From Chloroflexota bacterium (GTDB lineage: Bacteria > Chloroflexota > Anaerolineae > Anaerolineales > UBA11579), in contig JABJGH010000036.1 of NCBI GenBank assembly GCA_018662365.1, forward strand, positions 1 through 63,565: 63,565 nucleotides of DNA, written 5' to 3'. How positions within the stretch are numbered: position 1 is the stretch's first letter; each line of letters starts with the position of its first letter. The notes beneath the pieces were generated by a model, which saw only the letters and a list, made by a program, of their open reading frames with translations, made no database searches and was not told where the DNA came from. This document shows, piece after piece, positions 47,123-57,577 of this stretch. The translations under genes were made by a program, and so were the position numbers.

Positions 47123-48151
47123 ATGAGTAAGAAAATTACCACCCTTTTCGTTTTATTGTTGATCGCTTCTTTGGCATTAACAGCTTGTGGTAGCAAAGAC
47201 AATAACGCTGCCGTAGTTGAAGATGTTCCAGAAGTAGTAGTAGATCCTGTCAAAGTATGCCAAGTAACTGATGTGGGTGGCATTGATGACAAGTCCTTTA
47301 ACGCAACCGCTTGGAAAGGCGTTGAAGATGCAGAAGCCGCTTTTGATGTCGAAGGTTCCTTCTTGGAATCCCAGCAACAAACAGACTATGCAACAAACAT
47401 TAATGCTTTTATTGAAGAAGAATGTGACCTGATCATTACTGTTGGTTTCTTACTCGGTGACGCAACTGCCGCCGCTGCCGAAGCTAACCCAGATCAGAAA
47501 TTTGCCATTATCGATGTAAATTACTTAGCCTTTGATAATTTGATGGGCTTAGATTTTGCTATTGACCAAGCAGGTTTCTTGGCTGGATACGTAGCTGCTG
47601 CTAACACTGTAACTGGTGTAGTTGGTACATTCGGTGGAATTAATATTCCTCCAGTAACCGCATTCATGGATGGCTATGCTTATGGTGTGGCTTATTTCAA
47701 TGAAGAAAACGGCACAGCTGTAGAAGTTTTAGGCTGGAACCCAGAAACACAAGAAGGTCTCTTCACTGGCAACTTTGAATCTGCTGATGATGGCCGTGCA
47801 ATGGGCGAAACCTTAATGGACGAAGGCGCTGACGTAATTATGCCAGTAGCTGGTCCTGTGGGTCTCGGAACTGCTGCAGCCATTCAAGAACGTGGCGGCG
47901 CATGGATTGTTGGTGTAGACAACGATTGGACACTTTCCAATCCAGAATATGCTGACATCGTTTTGACCTCCGTTCTAAAGAATATGGATGCTGGCGTATT
48001 TGATACTACAGAAGAAGTTGTGAACGGCACATTTGCTGGCGGCCTCTGGGTCGGTACATTGGCAAATGGTGGCGTAGGTATTGCCGGTGACTTTGATGTT
48101 CAATTCTTAATTGATGGCATCATTGCTGGGGATATTGCAACAAAACCGTAA
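47123..48151 (+). CDS. nupN: BMP-family nucleoside-binding lipoprotein
   Basis: The receptor of a nucleoside-type ABC importer. A lipoprotein signal is clear (MSKKITTLFVLLLIASLALT, lipobox LTAC with Cys22). The mature part is a BMP/PnrA fold: VCQVTDVGGIDDKSFNATAW near 48-67, FAIIDVNYL, DFAIDQAGFLAGYVAA and GVVGTFGGINIPPVTAFMDG. The neighbours encode the matching ATPase, two permeases and adenosine deaminase, so nucleosides are the likely ligands. The start has GGAGGAAG upstream. A terminator hairpin follows, so this gene is probably made in excess over the rest. Confidence 0.88.
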   Translation: MSKKITTLFVLLLIASLALTACGSKDNNAAVVEDVPEVVVDPVKVCQVTDVGGIDDKSFNATAWKGVEDAEAAFDVEGSFLESQQQTDYATNINAFIEEECDLIITVGFLLGDATAAAAEANPDQKFAIIDVNYLAFDNLMGLDFAIDQAGFLAGYVAAANTVTGVVGTFGGINIPPVTAFMDGYAYGVAYFNEENGTAVEVLGWNPETQEGLFTGNFESADDGRAMGETLMDEGADVIMPVAGPVGLGTAAAIQERGGAWIVGVDNDWTLSNPEYADIVLTSVLKNMDAGVFDTTEEVVNGTFAGGLWVGTLANGGVGIAGDFDVQFLIDGIIAGDIATKP

Positions 48152-48182
48152 GTTAAATTCAATAGTTCAATATTGAATTTGA

Positions 48183-48214
48183 GGGAGGTGGGAATTTCCC
48201 GCCTCCCTTTTTTT
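48183..48214 (+). terminator. Terminator between binding protein and nupO
   Basis: An 11-bp GC-rich stem (48183-48193 with 48197-48207, one G-U pair) with a tight loop is followed by seven T. It probably lets only part of the transcription pass to nupO. Confidence 0.85.
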
Positions 48215-48286
48215 GTAATCAAATATACATATAAAATCGCACGCCATTATTATTTCTAATAAAAAAAATCCGACCAAGAGGTCCAT

Positions 48287-49828
48287 ATGACAAATGTCTT
48301 GGAGTTGAAAGGAATTACGAAACGATTTCCTGGTGTTTTAGCAAATGACAATATCGATCTGACGCTAAAAAAAGGCGAAATTCATGCCTTGTTAGGGGAA
48401 AATGGTGCAGGGAAGAGCACCTTGATGAATATCCTTTATGGGTTATACCAACCTAATGAAGGAGAAATATTTATAGATGGAGAAAAGAAAATAATTAATT
48501 CTCCTCTTGATTCCATAAAAGCCGGGGTGGGCATGGTTCACCAGCATTTCATGCTGATCCCTGTCTTCACAGTTACTGAAAATGTAATGTTAGGGGATGA
48601 AAAATTGAGGGGAGGGGTATTCTTAGACCGAAAGGTTGTAGCAAAACGCATCCTAGAACTTTCTCAGCAATATAATTTGGACGTCGATCCGGACGCATAC
48701 GTTCGTGATTTATCCGTGGGTGTTCAACAACGGGTGGAAATCATAAAACTTCTCTATCGTGAAGCTAAGGTTTTAATTTTCGATGAGCCTACTGCAGTTT
48801 TAACTCCTCAAGAAGCAGATGGATTATTCGAAGTAATGAATAATTTACTAGACAAGGGTAAATCAATAATTTTTATTACCCATAAATTAAAGGAAGTCTT
48901 GAAAGCATCTGATCGAATTACCGTGATTAGACAGGGGAAGGTAGTCGGTTCCACAGTTCCTGAAGAAGCGGATGAGGAAAAACTTGCTTCGATGATGGTG
49001 GGGCGACCAGTAATGTTAAATGTAGATAAAGATCCTTCTAATCCTAAGGATGTTGTTCTGGACGTTCAAAATCTTAACGTCTTGGATGATAGAAGCCAAT
49101 TGGCAGTGGATAACGTTTCATTCCAAGTACGAGAAGGGGAAATATTAGGAATAGCAGGTGTTCAAGGTAATGGGCAAACTCAGCTGGTCGAATCTTTGAC
49201 TGGGCTAAGAGAAAACTTCGCTGGTGATATTTTTCTTTTAGGAAATAAAGTCACTGACGAGTCTCCTAGGAAGATCACAGAGTTTGGCTCGGCCCATATT
49301 CCAGAAGATAGACAAAGAGATGGGCTGGTTTTAAATTATTCTATTACTGATAACTTGGCATTAAATACGTATTATCTTGATCCTTTTTCAGTGGGTGCAA
49401 TTCTTCAAGAAGAGATAATGAAAAAATCTGCTGAAGAATTAATCGAAAAATTTGATATTAGAACACCAAATGCGGAGACTACTGCTGGCTCACTTTCCGG
49501 GGGAAACCAACAAAAGGTCATTGTCGCTAGAGAATTTTCACGTCCCACAAAATTTATTGTCGCTTCGCAACCTACCAGGGGATTAGATGTTGGCTCCATC
49601 GAATATATTCATGCCCGGCTTATTGAGAAACGGGATGCTGGAACAGCTGTACTTTTGGTGTCTTCTGAACTAGATGAGGTCATGCAACTTGCCGATCGAA
49701 TTGCGGTGATGTATCGTGGGGAAATTGTAGATGTTCTTGATGCAAAAGATGCGACCAAGGATCTTGTAGGTTTGATTATGGCCGGAGTAAATCCAGCTGA
49801 AGCAAAAGAAATGGTAAAAGTAGAGTAA
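48287..49828 (+). CDS. nupO: Nucleoside ABC transporter ATP-binding protein (two ATPase domains)
   Basis: A 513-aa protein with two fused ATPase domains, like sugar and nucleoside importer ATPases. Domain 1 has Walker A GENGAGKSTLMN, QHFMLIPVFTVTENV, signature LSVGVQQRVEI and Walker B LIFDEPTAVLTPQE. Domain 2 (from about 255) has GVQGNGQTQLVE in place of a classic Walker A, IPEDRQRDGLVL, signature LSGGNQQKVIVARE and FIVASQPTRGLDVGS (Glu to Gln at Walker B). Such asymmetry is usual for this family. It is followed by two permease genes. Confidence 0.9.
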   Translation: MTNVLELKGITKRFPGVLANDNIDLTLKKGEIHALLGENGAGKSTLMNILYGLYQPNEGEIFIDGEKKIINSPLDSIKAGVGMVHQHFMLIPVFTVTENVMLGDEKLRGGVFLDRKVVAKRILELSQQYNLDVDPDAYVRDLSVGVQQRVEIIKLLYREAKVLIFDEPTAVLTPQEADGLFEVMNNLLDKGKSIIFITHKLKEVLKASDRITVIRQGKVVGSTVPEEADEEKLASMMVGRPVMLNVDKDPSNPKDVVLDVQNLNVLDDRSQLAVDNVSFQVREGEILGIAGVQGNGQTQLVESLTGLRENFAGDIFLLGNKVTDESPRKITEFGSAHIPEDRQRDGLVLNYSITDNLALNTYYLDPFSVGAILQEEIMKKSAEELIEKFDIRTPNAETTAGSLSGGNQQKVIVAREFSRPTKFIVASQPTRGLDVGSIEYIHARLIEKRDAGTAVLLVSSELDEVMQLADRIAVMYRGEIVDVLDAKDATKDLVGLIMAGVNPAEAKEMVKVE

Positions 49829-49831
49829 CCA

Positions 49832-51079
49832 ATGACAAATAAAGAAAAAGAATCAAAAAATAATAAATCTTCTATTTCTGTTTTTTTTGATGAAGTCTCC
49901 CGAAGTTCATGGTTAGTGCCAATTTTAGCAATATTTAGCGGTTTGTTAGTGGGCGGTCTTATCGTTATGTTTACAACCGATGAGATGTACATTTTGATTG
50001 GTGATGGCCAAATTTTTGAGGGATTGAGCCTTGGCTTTAGAGCCATGGTTGACTCTTTTGTGGCCTTATTTACTGGTTCATTTGGGAGTCCCACAAAAAT
50101 TATAGCAGCCCTTCAAAGTGGTGATGACCTCTTAATAAGAAGGGCATTCAACCCATTTTTGGAAAGTTTTGTCGCTTCAACCCCATATATTTTTGCTGGT
50201 CTTGCAGTTGCCCTCGGTTTTAAAACCGGTTTATTCAATATCGGCGCTGAAGGCCAATTATTTATGGGAGCGATCTTCTCAGTTTGGGTCGGATTTGCAG
50301 TGAAAGGTTTGCCCGCAATCATACATATACCTTTGGCCCTACTTGCGGGTGCTTTGGGTGGTGCAATTTGGGGATTTATACCAGGATGGTTAAAAGCGAA
50401 AACTGGCGCACACGAGGTGATCAATACGATCATGATGAACTATGTTGCCTTCCGGTTAAGTGAGTACCTCTTGCGAGGCCCCCTAATGCGCCCAGAAACT
50501 TTTACCCCTGTCAGCCCAATGATCTTGGAGAGTGCTGAATTACCCAGATTTTTTGAAAGCCCGATTCGTTTCCATTTAGGCTTTTTTATCGCTCTATTTG
50601 TTGCTTGGTTAGTTTACTGGTTTATGTTCAAAACAAAATGGGGTTTTGATCTCAGAACAGTGGGGGCCAATCCTAGGGCCGCTAAATATGCCGGGATGAA
50701 CATTGTTCGCAGCACAATTTTAGCCATGGTTCTATCTGGCGCTTTGGCCGGGTTAGCAGGTGCCAACGAAGTCTTGGGCGTAAACCATAATCTTGCTTTG
50801 GCATTTTCATCAGGGTATGGGTTTGATGCAATTGCTTTAGCCTTGCTTGGGAAAAGTCATCCATTTGGAGTTGTCTTATCCGCCATATTATTTGGTTTCC
50901 TGAGAAATGGTGCCATCCGTATGCAAATTGTAGGCATACCAGTCGATATAATTACCATTATTCAAGCAATGGTAATTATATTCATTGCTGCACCGGCTAT
51001 TGTAAGATCTATCTATAGGTTGAAAGAACCCAAAGAGAGTGATGAACAAACTTTTGTGACCTCATGGGGTGCAAATTAA
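49832..51079 (+). CDS. nupP: Nucleoside ABC transporter permease NupP
   Basis: A BPD_transp_2-type permease with about nine to ten membrane helices. Characteristic segments are GLAVALGFKTGLFNIGAEGQ, FIPGWLKAKTGAHEVINTIM, GANPRAAKYAGMNIVRS and FDAIALALLGKSHPFGVVLS. The N-terminus has a short polar Lys/Asn-rich tail before the first helix. It follows nupO by three nt and is separated from nupQ by one nt. Confidence 0.9.
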   Translation: MTNKEKESKNNKSSISVFFDEVSRSSWLVPILAIFSGLLVGGLIVMFTTDEMYILIGDGQIFEGLSLGFRAMVDSFVALFTGSFGSPTKIIAALQSGDDLLIRRAFNPFLESFVASTPYIFAGLAVALGFKTGLFNIGAEGQLFMGAIFSVWVGFAVKGLPAIIHIPLALLAGALGGAIWGFIPGWLKAKTGAHEVINTIMMNYVAFRLSEYLLRGPLMRPETFTPVSPMILESAELPRFFESPIRFHLGFFIALFVAWLVYWFMFKTKWGFDLRTVGANPRAAKYAGMNIVRSTILAMVLSGALAGLAGANEVLGVNHNLALAFSSGYGFDAIALALLGKSHPFGVVLSAILFGFLRNGAIRMQIVGIPVDIITIIQAMVIIFIAAPAIVRSIYRLKEPKESDEQTFVTSWGAN

Positions 51080-51080
51080 T

Positions 51081-52340
51081 ATGACAACAACATTACGTAA
51101 AAAAATAGATTATGTTTCTCCATCACGCCAACGCTGGATGGGCGGTATCCAGATGGCTTTGGCACTTGGAATTTGGGCAATATTTTCCAGATCTCTTGAA
51201 ACTGGGACATTTACTACATTTGTGATGACTCCTGGTGGTTCAGAATTTGAATTGCCAAATTGGATATTCTCAACCCTACCGACATTAAATACATTTGCTA
51301 TGATCGCGTTTGCATTTGGCGCCTATCAATTTATCAAGGGTTTTGGGAAACGAACTAATTTGATTTTATCGATCGTAGTTGGATTATTCGTTTTCTCCTT
51401 TTTGAGTTGGGCTACCGCTGAAAAATCGATTAATTTGGCAGGATTGCTAAAAGGCACAATGGTCCGAGCGGTGCCAATTGCTTTGGGTGCTTTTGCGGCC
51501 ATGATCAATGAGCGGGCCGGCATTGTAAATATTGCTATCGAAGGAAAGATGCTTGCAGGTGCATTGGTAAGTGTATTGATCGGAAGTTTAACCAATCTTT
51601 GGATTGGGTTAATTGCTGCCATCATCGTTGGTGGATTACTGGCTTGGGTGCATGGCATTCTTTCTATAAAATACAAAACAGATCAGATCATTTCAAGTAC
51701 AGTGATATTGATATTTGCTACGGGTCTAACCTCGTTTGTTTCCGCAAGATTCCTGCAGAAATATCAACATCTAAATTCTTCTGGGATATTCCACAGTTTT
51801 CCAATTCCCATTTTGTCGGAAATCCCTTTTTTCGGACCGATCTTGTTCGATCATAATATTTTCGTATATGCGATGTATTTCTTCCTCTTTTTCCTTTACT
51901 TTGCCCTGTTCCAGACTCGCTGGGGCTTACGCCTTAGGTCAGTCGGTGAACACCCAAAAGCGGCGGATACATTGGGGATTGATGTCAATAAAACAAGATA
52001 CATGGCAGTGATCCTAAGCGGAATGATGGGGGGATTTGCGGGTGCATATTTCACATTAGGGTCTGTTGGACGTTTCGATGAAGTAATGACGGCAGGTCGT
52101 GGTTTTATTGGTCTCGCAGCCATGATCTTTGGTAATTGGTCTCCATTTGGATCCTTTGGCGCAGGATTGCTATTTGGATTTGCGGATTCCCTCGCTTCAA
52201 AATTAGCAATTCTCGGAGTCAATATCTCATCAGAATTTTTATTAATGACCCCTTATATCGCTACGATGATCGTTTTGGCCGGGGTAGTAGGACGCGGTCA
52301 AATGCCAGCTGCAAGTGGACAACCCTACGAAAAAGAGTAA
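51081..52340 (+). CDS. nupQ: Nucleoside ABC transporter permease NupQ
   Basis: The second permease of the importer. Typical segments are PIALGAFAAMINERAGIVNI, AIEGKMLAGALVSVLIGSL, LRLRSVGEHPKAADTLGIDV and GRGFIGLAAMIFGNWSPFGS. The frame extends up to a GTG at 51069 inside nupP. ATG 51081 is preferred, one nt after the nupP stop, giving MTTTLRKKID. A terminator follows at 52359-52391. Confidence 0.9.
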   Translation: MTTTLRKKIDYVSPSRQRWMGGIQMALALGIWAIFSRSLETGTFTTFVMTPGGSEFELPNWIFSTLPTLNTFAMIAFAFGAYQFIKGFGKRTNLILSIVVGLFVFSFLSWATAEKSINLAGLLKGTMVRAVPIALGAFAAMINERAGIVNIAIEGKMLAGALVSVLIGSLTNLWIGLIAAIIVGGLLAWVHGILSIKYKTDQIISSTVILIFATGLTSFVSARFLQKYQHLNSSGIFHSFPIPILSEIPFFGPILFDHNIFVYAMYFFLFFLYFALFQTRWGLRLRSVGEHPKAADTLGIDVNKTRYMAVILSGMMGGFAGAYFTLGSVGRFDEVMTAGRGFIGLAAMIFGNWSPFGSFGAGLLFGFADSLASKLAILGVNISSEFLLMTPYIATMIVLAGVVGRGQMPAASGQPYEKE

Positions 52341-52358
52341 ATAAAATTTGATCAGAAT

Positions 52359-52391
52359 AAAAAGGTGTATCTTTATCAATGCACCTTTTTT
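52359..52391 (+). terminator. Intrinsic terminator between nupQ and add
   Basis: AAAAAGGTGTAT pairs with ATGCACCTTTTTT around an 8-nt loop, with a T-run. It lies 34 nt before add, so add may be expressed by readthrough or its own promoter. Confidence 0.8.
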
Positions 52392-52424
52392 GTTAAATAG
52401 AATTCGAAAATTAAAGGATTTACC

Positions 52425-53414
52425 ATGATCCATAAAGATCTTCCCCTCATTGACCTCCACCGGCATCTAGACGGCAGTGTTCGTTTGGAAACAATTCTGG
52501 ACCTTGGATTGAAACATAATTTGCCTTTGCCAGCAAAAGACTTGGAAGGACTCAGACCATTCGTTCAGGTTACCGAACCTCAACCCGGCATATTAGCTTT
52601 TTTTAAGAAGTTCGAATGGCAGGTGGGTGCCCTAGTAGATTTTGATGCCTGCAAAAGAATTGCCTATGAAAATGTGATTGACGCCAGCAAAGAGGGAATC
52701 GATTATATAGAGCTTCGTTTTAGCCCGTGGTTTATGGCAGAACCTCATAGCTTAAATCCAGAGGGAGTAGTTGAGGCTGTTGTAGATGGTGTCCAAAAAG
52801 GTGTTAATGAAATTCAAAACATCAAGGTTAATTTGATTGGGATTCTGAGTCGCACTTACGGGGTAGACATTGCTTGGAAAGAACTTGATGCAATTTTGTC
52901 GCAGAAGGATAAAATTGTAGGCTTGGATCTCGCTGGAGATGAAATAAATTTTCCTCCTGAATTATTTGAAGATCACTTTAAAAAAGGAAGGGATGCCGGA
53001 TTTGAGATTACCATTCATGCTGGAGAAGCTGCTGGACCAGAAAGTGTTTGGAATGCAATTAAACTTTTGGGTGCAAAGCGAATTGGTCATGCTCTAAGCA
53101 TTACAAAAGATGCTAAGTTAGTAAATTATATGATCGAAAATAAAATTGGCATTGAGGCAAACCTAACCAGTAATTACCAAACGAGTACGGTAGAAAACCT
53201 TTCCGCCCATCCGCTTAAAAAATGGTTAGATTATGGTCTGCTTGCAACGATAAATACTGACGATCCTGGAATTAGCAATATTGACCTTTCCTGCGAATAT
53301 AACATTGCAGCAAAAGAGGCAGGATTAACCGCAAAGGAAACCAGATTAGCCCAACTAAATGCATTGGAAATTGCTTTTTTATCGAAGGATGAGATAGCAA
53401 AATTAGGGAAATAG
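52425..53414 (+). CDS. add: Adenosine deaminase
   Basis: A zinc-dependent amidohydrolase that deaminates adenosine to inosine. The metal-binding LIDLHRHLDGSVR is at the N-terminus, the catalytic Glu region is ITIHAGEAAGPESVW, then GAKRIGHALS and the zinc aspartate in NTDDPGIS. Length 329 is typical. Its position after the nucleoside importer supports purine salvage. Adenine deaminase or a futalosine-type deaminase are less likely alternatives within the superfamily. Confidence 0.88.
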   Translation: MIHKDLPLIDLHRHLDGSVRLETILDLGLKHNLPLPAKDLEGLRPFVQVTEPQPGILAFFKKFEWQVGALVDFDACKRIAYENVIDASKEGIDYIELRFSPWFMAEPHSLNPEGVVEAVVDGVQKGVNEIQNIKVNLIGILSRTYGVDIAWKELDAILSQKDKIVGLDLAGDEINFPPELFEDHFKKGRDAGFEITIHAGEAAGPESVWNAIKLLGAKRIGHALSITKDAKLVNYMIENKIGIEANLTSNYQTSTVENLSAHPLKKWLDYGLLATINTDDPGISNIDLSCEYNIAAKEAGLTAKETRLAQLNALEIAFLSKDEIAKLGK

Positions 53415-53424
53415 AAATTTAAAC

Positions 53425-53467
53425 AAAAAAAAAGAGCTCTTGGTTTTTATCAAAAGAGCTCTTTTTT
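53425..53467. terminator. Bidirectional terminator between add and gyrA
   Basis: A long A-run with AAGAGCTCTT and its matching AAGAGCTCTTTTTT form a symmetrical hairpin usable by both convergent genes. Confidence 0.88.
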
Positions 53468-53484
53468 GTTAATTGAAATTGATA

Positions 53485-56001
53485 TTATTCTTTCAGATCA
53501 TTAGCGTCTTTTTCTTTTGCATCAGAGTCTTCCTCGTTAGATTCTTCGGTGATATCTTCTATGCTTTCTTCTGCCATCCTCGCGGTCGAGGCAACGCTAT
53601 CTCCCTCACCAAGATTGATCACTTTTACCCCACGGGTTGCACGCCCGGCCTGTTTGATATCCTCAACTTTTGTTCTGAGTACCACGCCATTGGAGGAAAT
53701 GATCGTCAAATTATCAGAAGGCTTAACGACCTTTGCGCCTGCAATTTTCCCGACGATATGAATCGCGTTGGTGTCAATAGTTTTTACACCCATTGTGGCG
53801 CGCCCTTTGGCATTGTACTGATCTAAGGGCGTTCGTTTGCCATAACCATTGGTTGTGATGATCAAAAGGTCGTAGCCCTCCCGCAAAACCTCCATGCTGG
53901 TAACCTTGTCATCGCCTCGCAAATTGATTCCCTTTACACCAGCCGCTTGTCTGCCCATCGCTCGAACAGAATCTTCTTTAAAACGCAGGGCTTGCCCATT
54001 CTCAGATACAAAAATAATCTCGTCCTCACCACTCGTTAATTGAACCCAACCCAATTCGTCATCATCATTTAAATTCATTGCGATCAAACCAGAGGGTCGA
54101 ACGGATGAGAATTCAGAAAGAGCGACGCGTTTTGTTTTTCCATTTCTGGTTGCCAAAATGCAATACTCAGAATTTTTAAAATCTTTTACACGTAGTGCGG
54201 CAGTGATCGTTTCCTCCGGTTCCAAATTCAATAAATTGAAAATTGAACTACCCTTGGCAGTTCTGCTTGCTTCAGGGATACGATATGTCTTTTCCGAATA
54301 GACTTTTCCGCGATTTGAAAAGAATAAAATTGTTTCCTTTGTTCGGGCTGGCATGAAGATATTTACTTCATCTTCTTCCTTGGTGGCATGGCCTTTCACA
54401 CCTTTTCCACCGCGACCCTGTGCTCGGAAGGCTTCAGCGACAACTCGTTTGATATACCCTCTTTGGGTGATGCTGATGAAAACAGCCTCATCCTTTACCA
54501 GATCTTCTTCGTTAAATTCGCCAAGCTCATTAATTTCGATTTCTGTGCGTCTCTCATCCCCATAAGCCTTTTCAAGCTCGACCATATCTTCCTTGATCAA
54601 CGCTAAAATTTTCTTTGGGTTAGCCAAAAGGTCTTCCAAATGAGAAATAATCTCTTGCACTTGTTTATGTTCATCTTGGATTTTTTGTTGTTCCAATGCT
54701 GCTAAACGCCGTAATTGCATATCCAAAATAGCTTGGGCCTGAATTTCGGTAAGTTTGAATTGACTCACAAGTCTTTCCCGAGCTTGGTCTACGTCATCAG
54801 ATTTACGAATCGTTTCAATTACATCATCCAAATTTGCTAATGCGATTAGTAATCCTTCCAAAATGTGAGATCGAGCTTTTGCTTTTCTTAAGTCAAATTG
54901 AGTTCGCCGAGTAATTACTTCCACGCGATGTTCAATGAAAATACTTAAAGATCGTTTAAGATTTAAAGTAAGGGGTTCATTATTGACCAGAGCCAAAACA
55001 CGCGCGCTAAAGGTTGTTTGCAGGGGGGTGTACTTATAAAGTCTATTGAGAACGGTGAGTGGTTGTGCTCCCCGGCGCATCTCAATGATAATATTCATTC
55101 CCGTTCGATCTGATTCATCTCTCAGGTCTGAAACCCCATCTAATCGACCGCCTCGAGCCATTTCTGCAATGCGCTCAATCAAATTTGTTAAGTTTACCTG
55201 ATATGGAATTTCGGAAATCACAATGCGGTGTCGATCTTTCCCCATTTCTTCAATGATCGCACGTCCGCGAACGGTGAGCTTTCCACGTCCAGAGTTATAA
55301 ATGTTACGAATGCCCTCCGTACCAACAATAATGCCGCCTGTTGGAAAGTCAGGACCTGTGACAAACTTCATCAAATCATCTGCGCTGACTTCATCAATCC
55401 CATCATAATTATCGATGATGTAATTAATCGCACCTGCAAGTTCAGTGAGATTATGCGGAGGGACGTTAGATGCCATGCCAACGGCAATTCCAGAAGAACC
55501 ATTTAGTAATAAATTAGGTAAACGGCTGGGTAATACTGAAGGCTCCTGTAGAGATGCATCAAAATTATCAGTAAATTTTACTGTTTCTTTGTCAATATCT
55601 ACCAGCATTTCCCCGGCTAAACGATCCATTTTTGCTTCGGTATAACGCATTGCGGCAGGGGGGTCGCCACCAATTGAGCCGAAATTCCCTTGACCGTCCA
55701 CAAGCGGATAACGCAAGGAAAATTCCTGGGCCATTCGAGCCATGGAATCGTAAACGGCAGTGTCGCTATGAGGGTGATACTTTCCGAGTACTTCACCAAC
55801 GATCCTTGCTGATTTTTTATAGGTCGAATTCGCTCTAATCCCCATATCATGCATCGCGTAAAGGATGCGTCTATGTACAGGCTTCAATCCATCTCGAGCA
55901 TCGGGTAATGCTCTGGCAACAATTACGCTCATTGCGTAATCTAAATAAGCCGAACGCATTTCGTCGTTAATATCTATCCGTTCAACTTGTCCAATATCCA
56001 T
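53485..56001 (-). CDS. gyrA: DNA gyrase subunit A
   Basis: GyrA cuts and rejoins DNA in negative supercoiling. The catalytic Tyr120 lies in [12 protein letters not shown]. The C-terminal beta-pinwheel carries the GyrA box QGRGGKG, which marks it as gyrase rather than topoisomerase IV. The acidic C-terminal tail is Glu/Asp-rich. In the quinolone-binding region the motif is [10 protein letters not shown] (Ser79, Thr81), against HPHGDSAVYD in E. coli. The longest frame starts at TTG 56016; ATG 56001 ([12 protein letters not shown]) with GGAAGG upstream is preferred, giving 838 aa. A TATAAT-like box is present near 56087-56092. Confidence 0.96.
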   Translation of the reverse strand: MDIGQVERIDINDEMRSAYLDYAMSVIVARALPDARDGLKPVHRRILYAMHDMGIRANSTYKKSARIVGEVLGKYHPHSDTAVYDSMARMAQEFSLRYPLVDGQGNFGSIGGDPPAAMRYTEAKMDRLAGEMLVDIDKETVKFTDNFDASLQEPSVLPSRLPNLLLNGSSGIAVGMASNVPPHNLTELAGAINYIIDNYDGIDEVSADDLMKFVTGPDFPTGGIIVGTEGIRNIYNSGRGKLTVRGRAIIEEMGKDRHRIVISEIPYQVNLTNLIERIAEMARGGRLDGVSDLRDESDRTGMNIIIEMRRGAQPLTVLNRLYKYTPLQTTFSARVLALVNNEPLTLNLKRSLSIFIEHRVEVITRRTQFDLRKAKARSHILEGLLIALANLDDVIETIRKSDDVDQARERLVSQFKLTEIQAQAILDMQLRRLAALEQQKIQDEHKQVQEIISHLEDLLANPKKILALIKEDMVELEKAYGDERRTEIEINELGEFNEEDLVKDEAVFISITQRGYIKRVVAEAFRAQGRGGKGVKGHATKEEDEVNIFMPARTKETILFFSNRGKVYSEKTYRIPEASRTAKGSSIFNLLNLEPEETITAALRVKDFKNSEYCILATRNGKTKRVALSEFSSVRPSGLIAMNLNDDDELGWVQLTSGEDEIIFVSENGQALRFKEDSVRAMGRQAAGVKGINLRGDDKVTSMEVLREGYDLLIITTNGYGKRTPLDQYNAKGRATMGVKTIDTNAIHIVGKIAGAKVVKPSDNLTIISSNGVVLRTKVEDIKQAGRATRGVKVINLGEGDSVASTARMAEESIEDITEESNEEDSDAKEKDANDLKE

Positions 56002-56153
56002 ATAAAAACCTTCCAATTGCCTATGTATTTAATAATGAAAATATGTGTTTCTTGTGCCTATATATCACATCAGTACATTATACCCCGCCTTGTAAAATAT
56101 TACCTCTCTTCTTATTTAAAAGATGTTAGATATTTTGGTAAGTATGTGTATTT

Positions 56154-57449
56154 TTAAGCGATCTCAGGAAATCTTTTGGGTGGGGTAGCCCAAAAACCAG
56201 AAATAGCCAAAACTAAGAAAATAATTGCGCCAATCATTAAGGAAAATTGATAATCCCCAAAGTGATCAAAAGAGATGCCCATCAATAATGGGCCAACACT
56301 GCTGCTTGCGGCGGTTGCTGTCCAAACTACACCATTAATTTTTCCAAGGTTTTTCCTCCCGAAATATCTCACCCAAACAGTGCTAAAGACGCCACTGAGA
56401 AAGCCCTGGGCAATCCCAGTAAAAATAATATATGTGATCACCACACTTGAATTTGGAAGAATGAATAATGCCCCAGTGCCAAGTGCATAGGAAAAAACAG
56501 CTAAAACTGTTAATATGTGCAAAGAAATTTTGTCTGCCAGATAACCCCCGACAACTCGTGTAATTGCCACTGCAATCGATAGATAGGTGAATGTGGCAGC
56601 AGCTTGGAGATCGGTCAGTCCTTTTCCCGTGAAGATAGGCAGTATATTAAATGTTATTGCAGTTGCAACTGCGGCCCAAAACGAGGCGATTAGAGTGAGT
56701 ATCCAGAAGGATCGGGTTCTTATAGCCTCTTTTAAAGAAAAAGAATTTCTGCTGTTTTCTAACTCTTCCAATTCTTCCATTTCTTTTGAATTCTTTTCAT
56801 TATTGCCATCCACAACTTCCCCAATATCTTCAGGTCTAGAAATATATACAAATATTGCAATCGGCAGCATCACTGCTAAAACGATGCCACCTGAAATGAT
56901 ATAAGCCTTTCTCCATCCAAACTGATTGATCAACGCCAATGCGCCGAGGGGTACCACGCCTATAAGCAGGGATACTAATACCCCACTAACCCCCGCAATT
57001 GTTCCTAAACGTTCTTTAAACCACATCGCAAGCATATTTGAGCCGATGAGATTGAGAGCCCCTTGTCCAAGCATACGCAGGAATAAAAATGCAAAAAAGA
57101 GCATCAGTAAATTTTGCACCAAACTTGTGTAAAAACAGGCAAGGCTAAATAATATCGATACGATGATCAACATCTTCCGCCAACCTATCTTATCCATCCA
57201 ATCTCCCAGATAAGATTGCGGTAGTGAAGCCAATAAAGTGCCAACCATATATGCCCAGGAAAGCTGACTAAGACTTATATTTAGATCAGAAAGGAATCTC
57301 GGGTTGAAAACCGAGATCATCAGAGTTTGCCCAGGACTGGTTGTAACGATGGCGAGAATGGAGATTGGCGTGATCAACCAGCCATAAAAGAATGGCACTC
57401 GTTTTGCTAGCCAATGATCTGTATTTTTTAGCTGAATTGTTTCACTCAT
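56154..57449 (-). CDS. Major facilitator superfamily transporter
   Basis: A 12-helix MFS protein with MFS loop 2-3 signature-like GDWMDKIGWRKMLI and a central acidic loop (VDGNNEKNSKEMEELEELEN). The first half has FYGWLITPISILAIVTTSPG, which resembles the oxalate/formate antiporter and monocarboxylate group. The C-terminal half has YFGRKNLGKINGVVWTATA. The substrate is unknown. It sits alone between gyrA and rpsB, reading on the minus strand. Confidence 0.85.
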   Translation of the reverse strand: MSETIQLKNTDHWLAKRVPFFYGWLITPISILAIVTTSPGQTLMISVFNPRFLSDLNISLSQLSWAYMVGTLLASLPQSYLGDWMDKIGWRKMLIIVSILFSLACFYTSLVQNLLMLFFAFLFLRMLGQGALNLIGSNMLAMWFKERLGTIAGVSGVLVSLLIGVVPLGALALINQFGWRKAYIISGGIVLAVMLPIAIFVYISRPEDIGEVVDGNNEKNSKEMEELEELENSRNSFSLKEAIRTRSFWILTLIASFWAAVATAITFNILPIFTGKGLTDLQAAATFTYLSIAVAITRVVGGYLADKISLHILTVLAVFSYALGTGALFILPNSSVVITYIIFTGIAQGFLSGVFSTVWVRYFGRKNLGKINGVVWTATAASSSVGPLLMGISFDHFGDYQFSLMIGAIIFLVLAISGFWATPPKRFPEIA

Positions 57450-57565
57450 GACACATTATCCGTCCCAGTTTTTATAAAATTGTGTAAGTATAACTGAGGA
57501 ACGGAAGGGAAGCAAATCGAATATGTTTCCAATCTAGTTGCTGGACGTTTGCAGAGTTTTTATGT

Positions 57566-57571
57566 TATACT
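57566..57571 (+). promoter_or_regulatory. Extended -10 promoter of the rpsB operon
   Basis: TATACT preceded by TGT in the AT-rich region before rpsB. No good -35 is visible, as is common for extended -10 promoters. Start of transcription would be near 57578. Confidence 0.55.
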
Positions 57572-57577
57572 TTTTCG

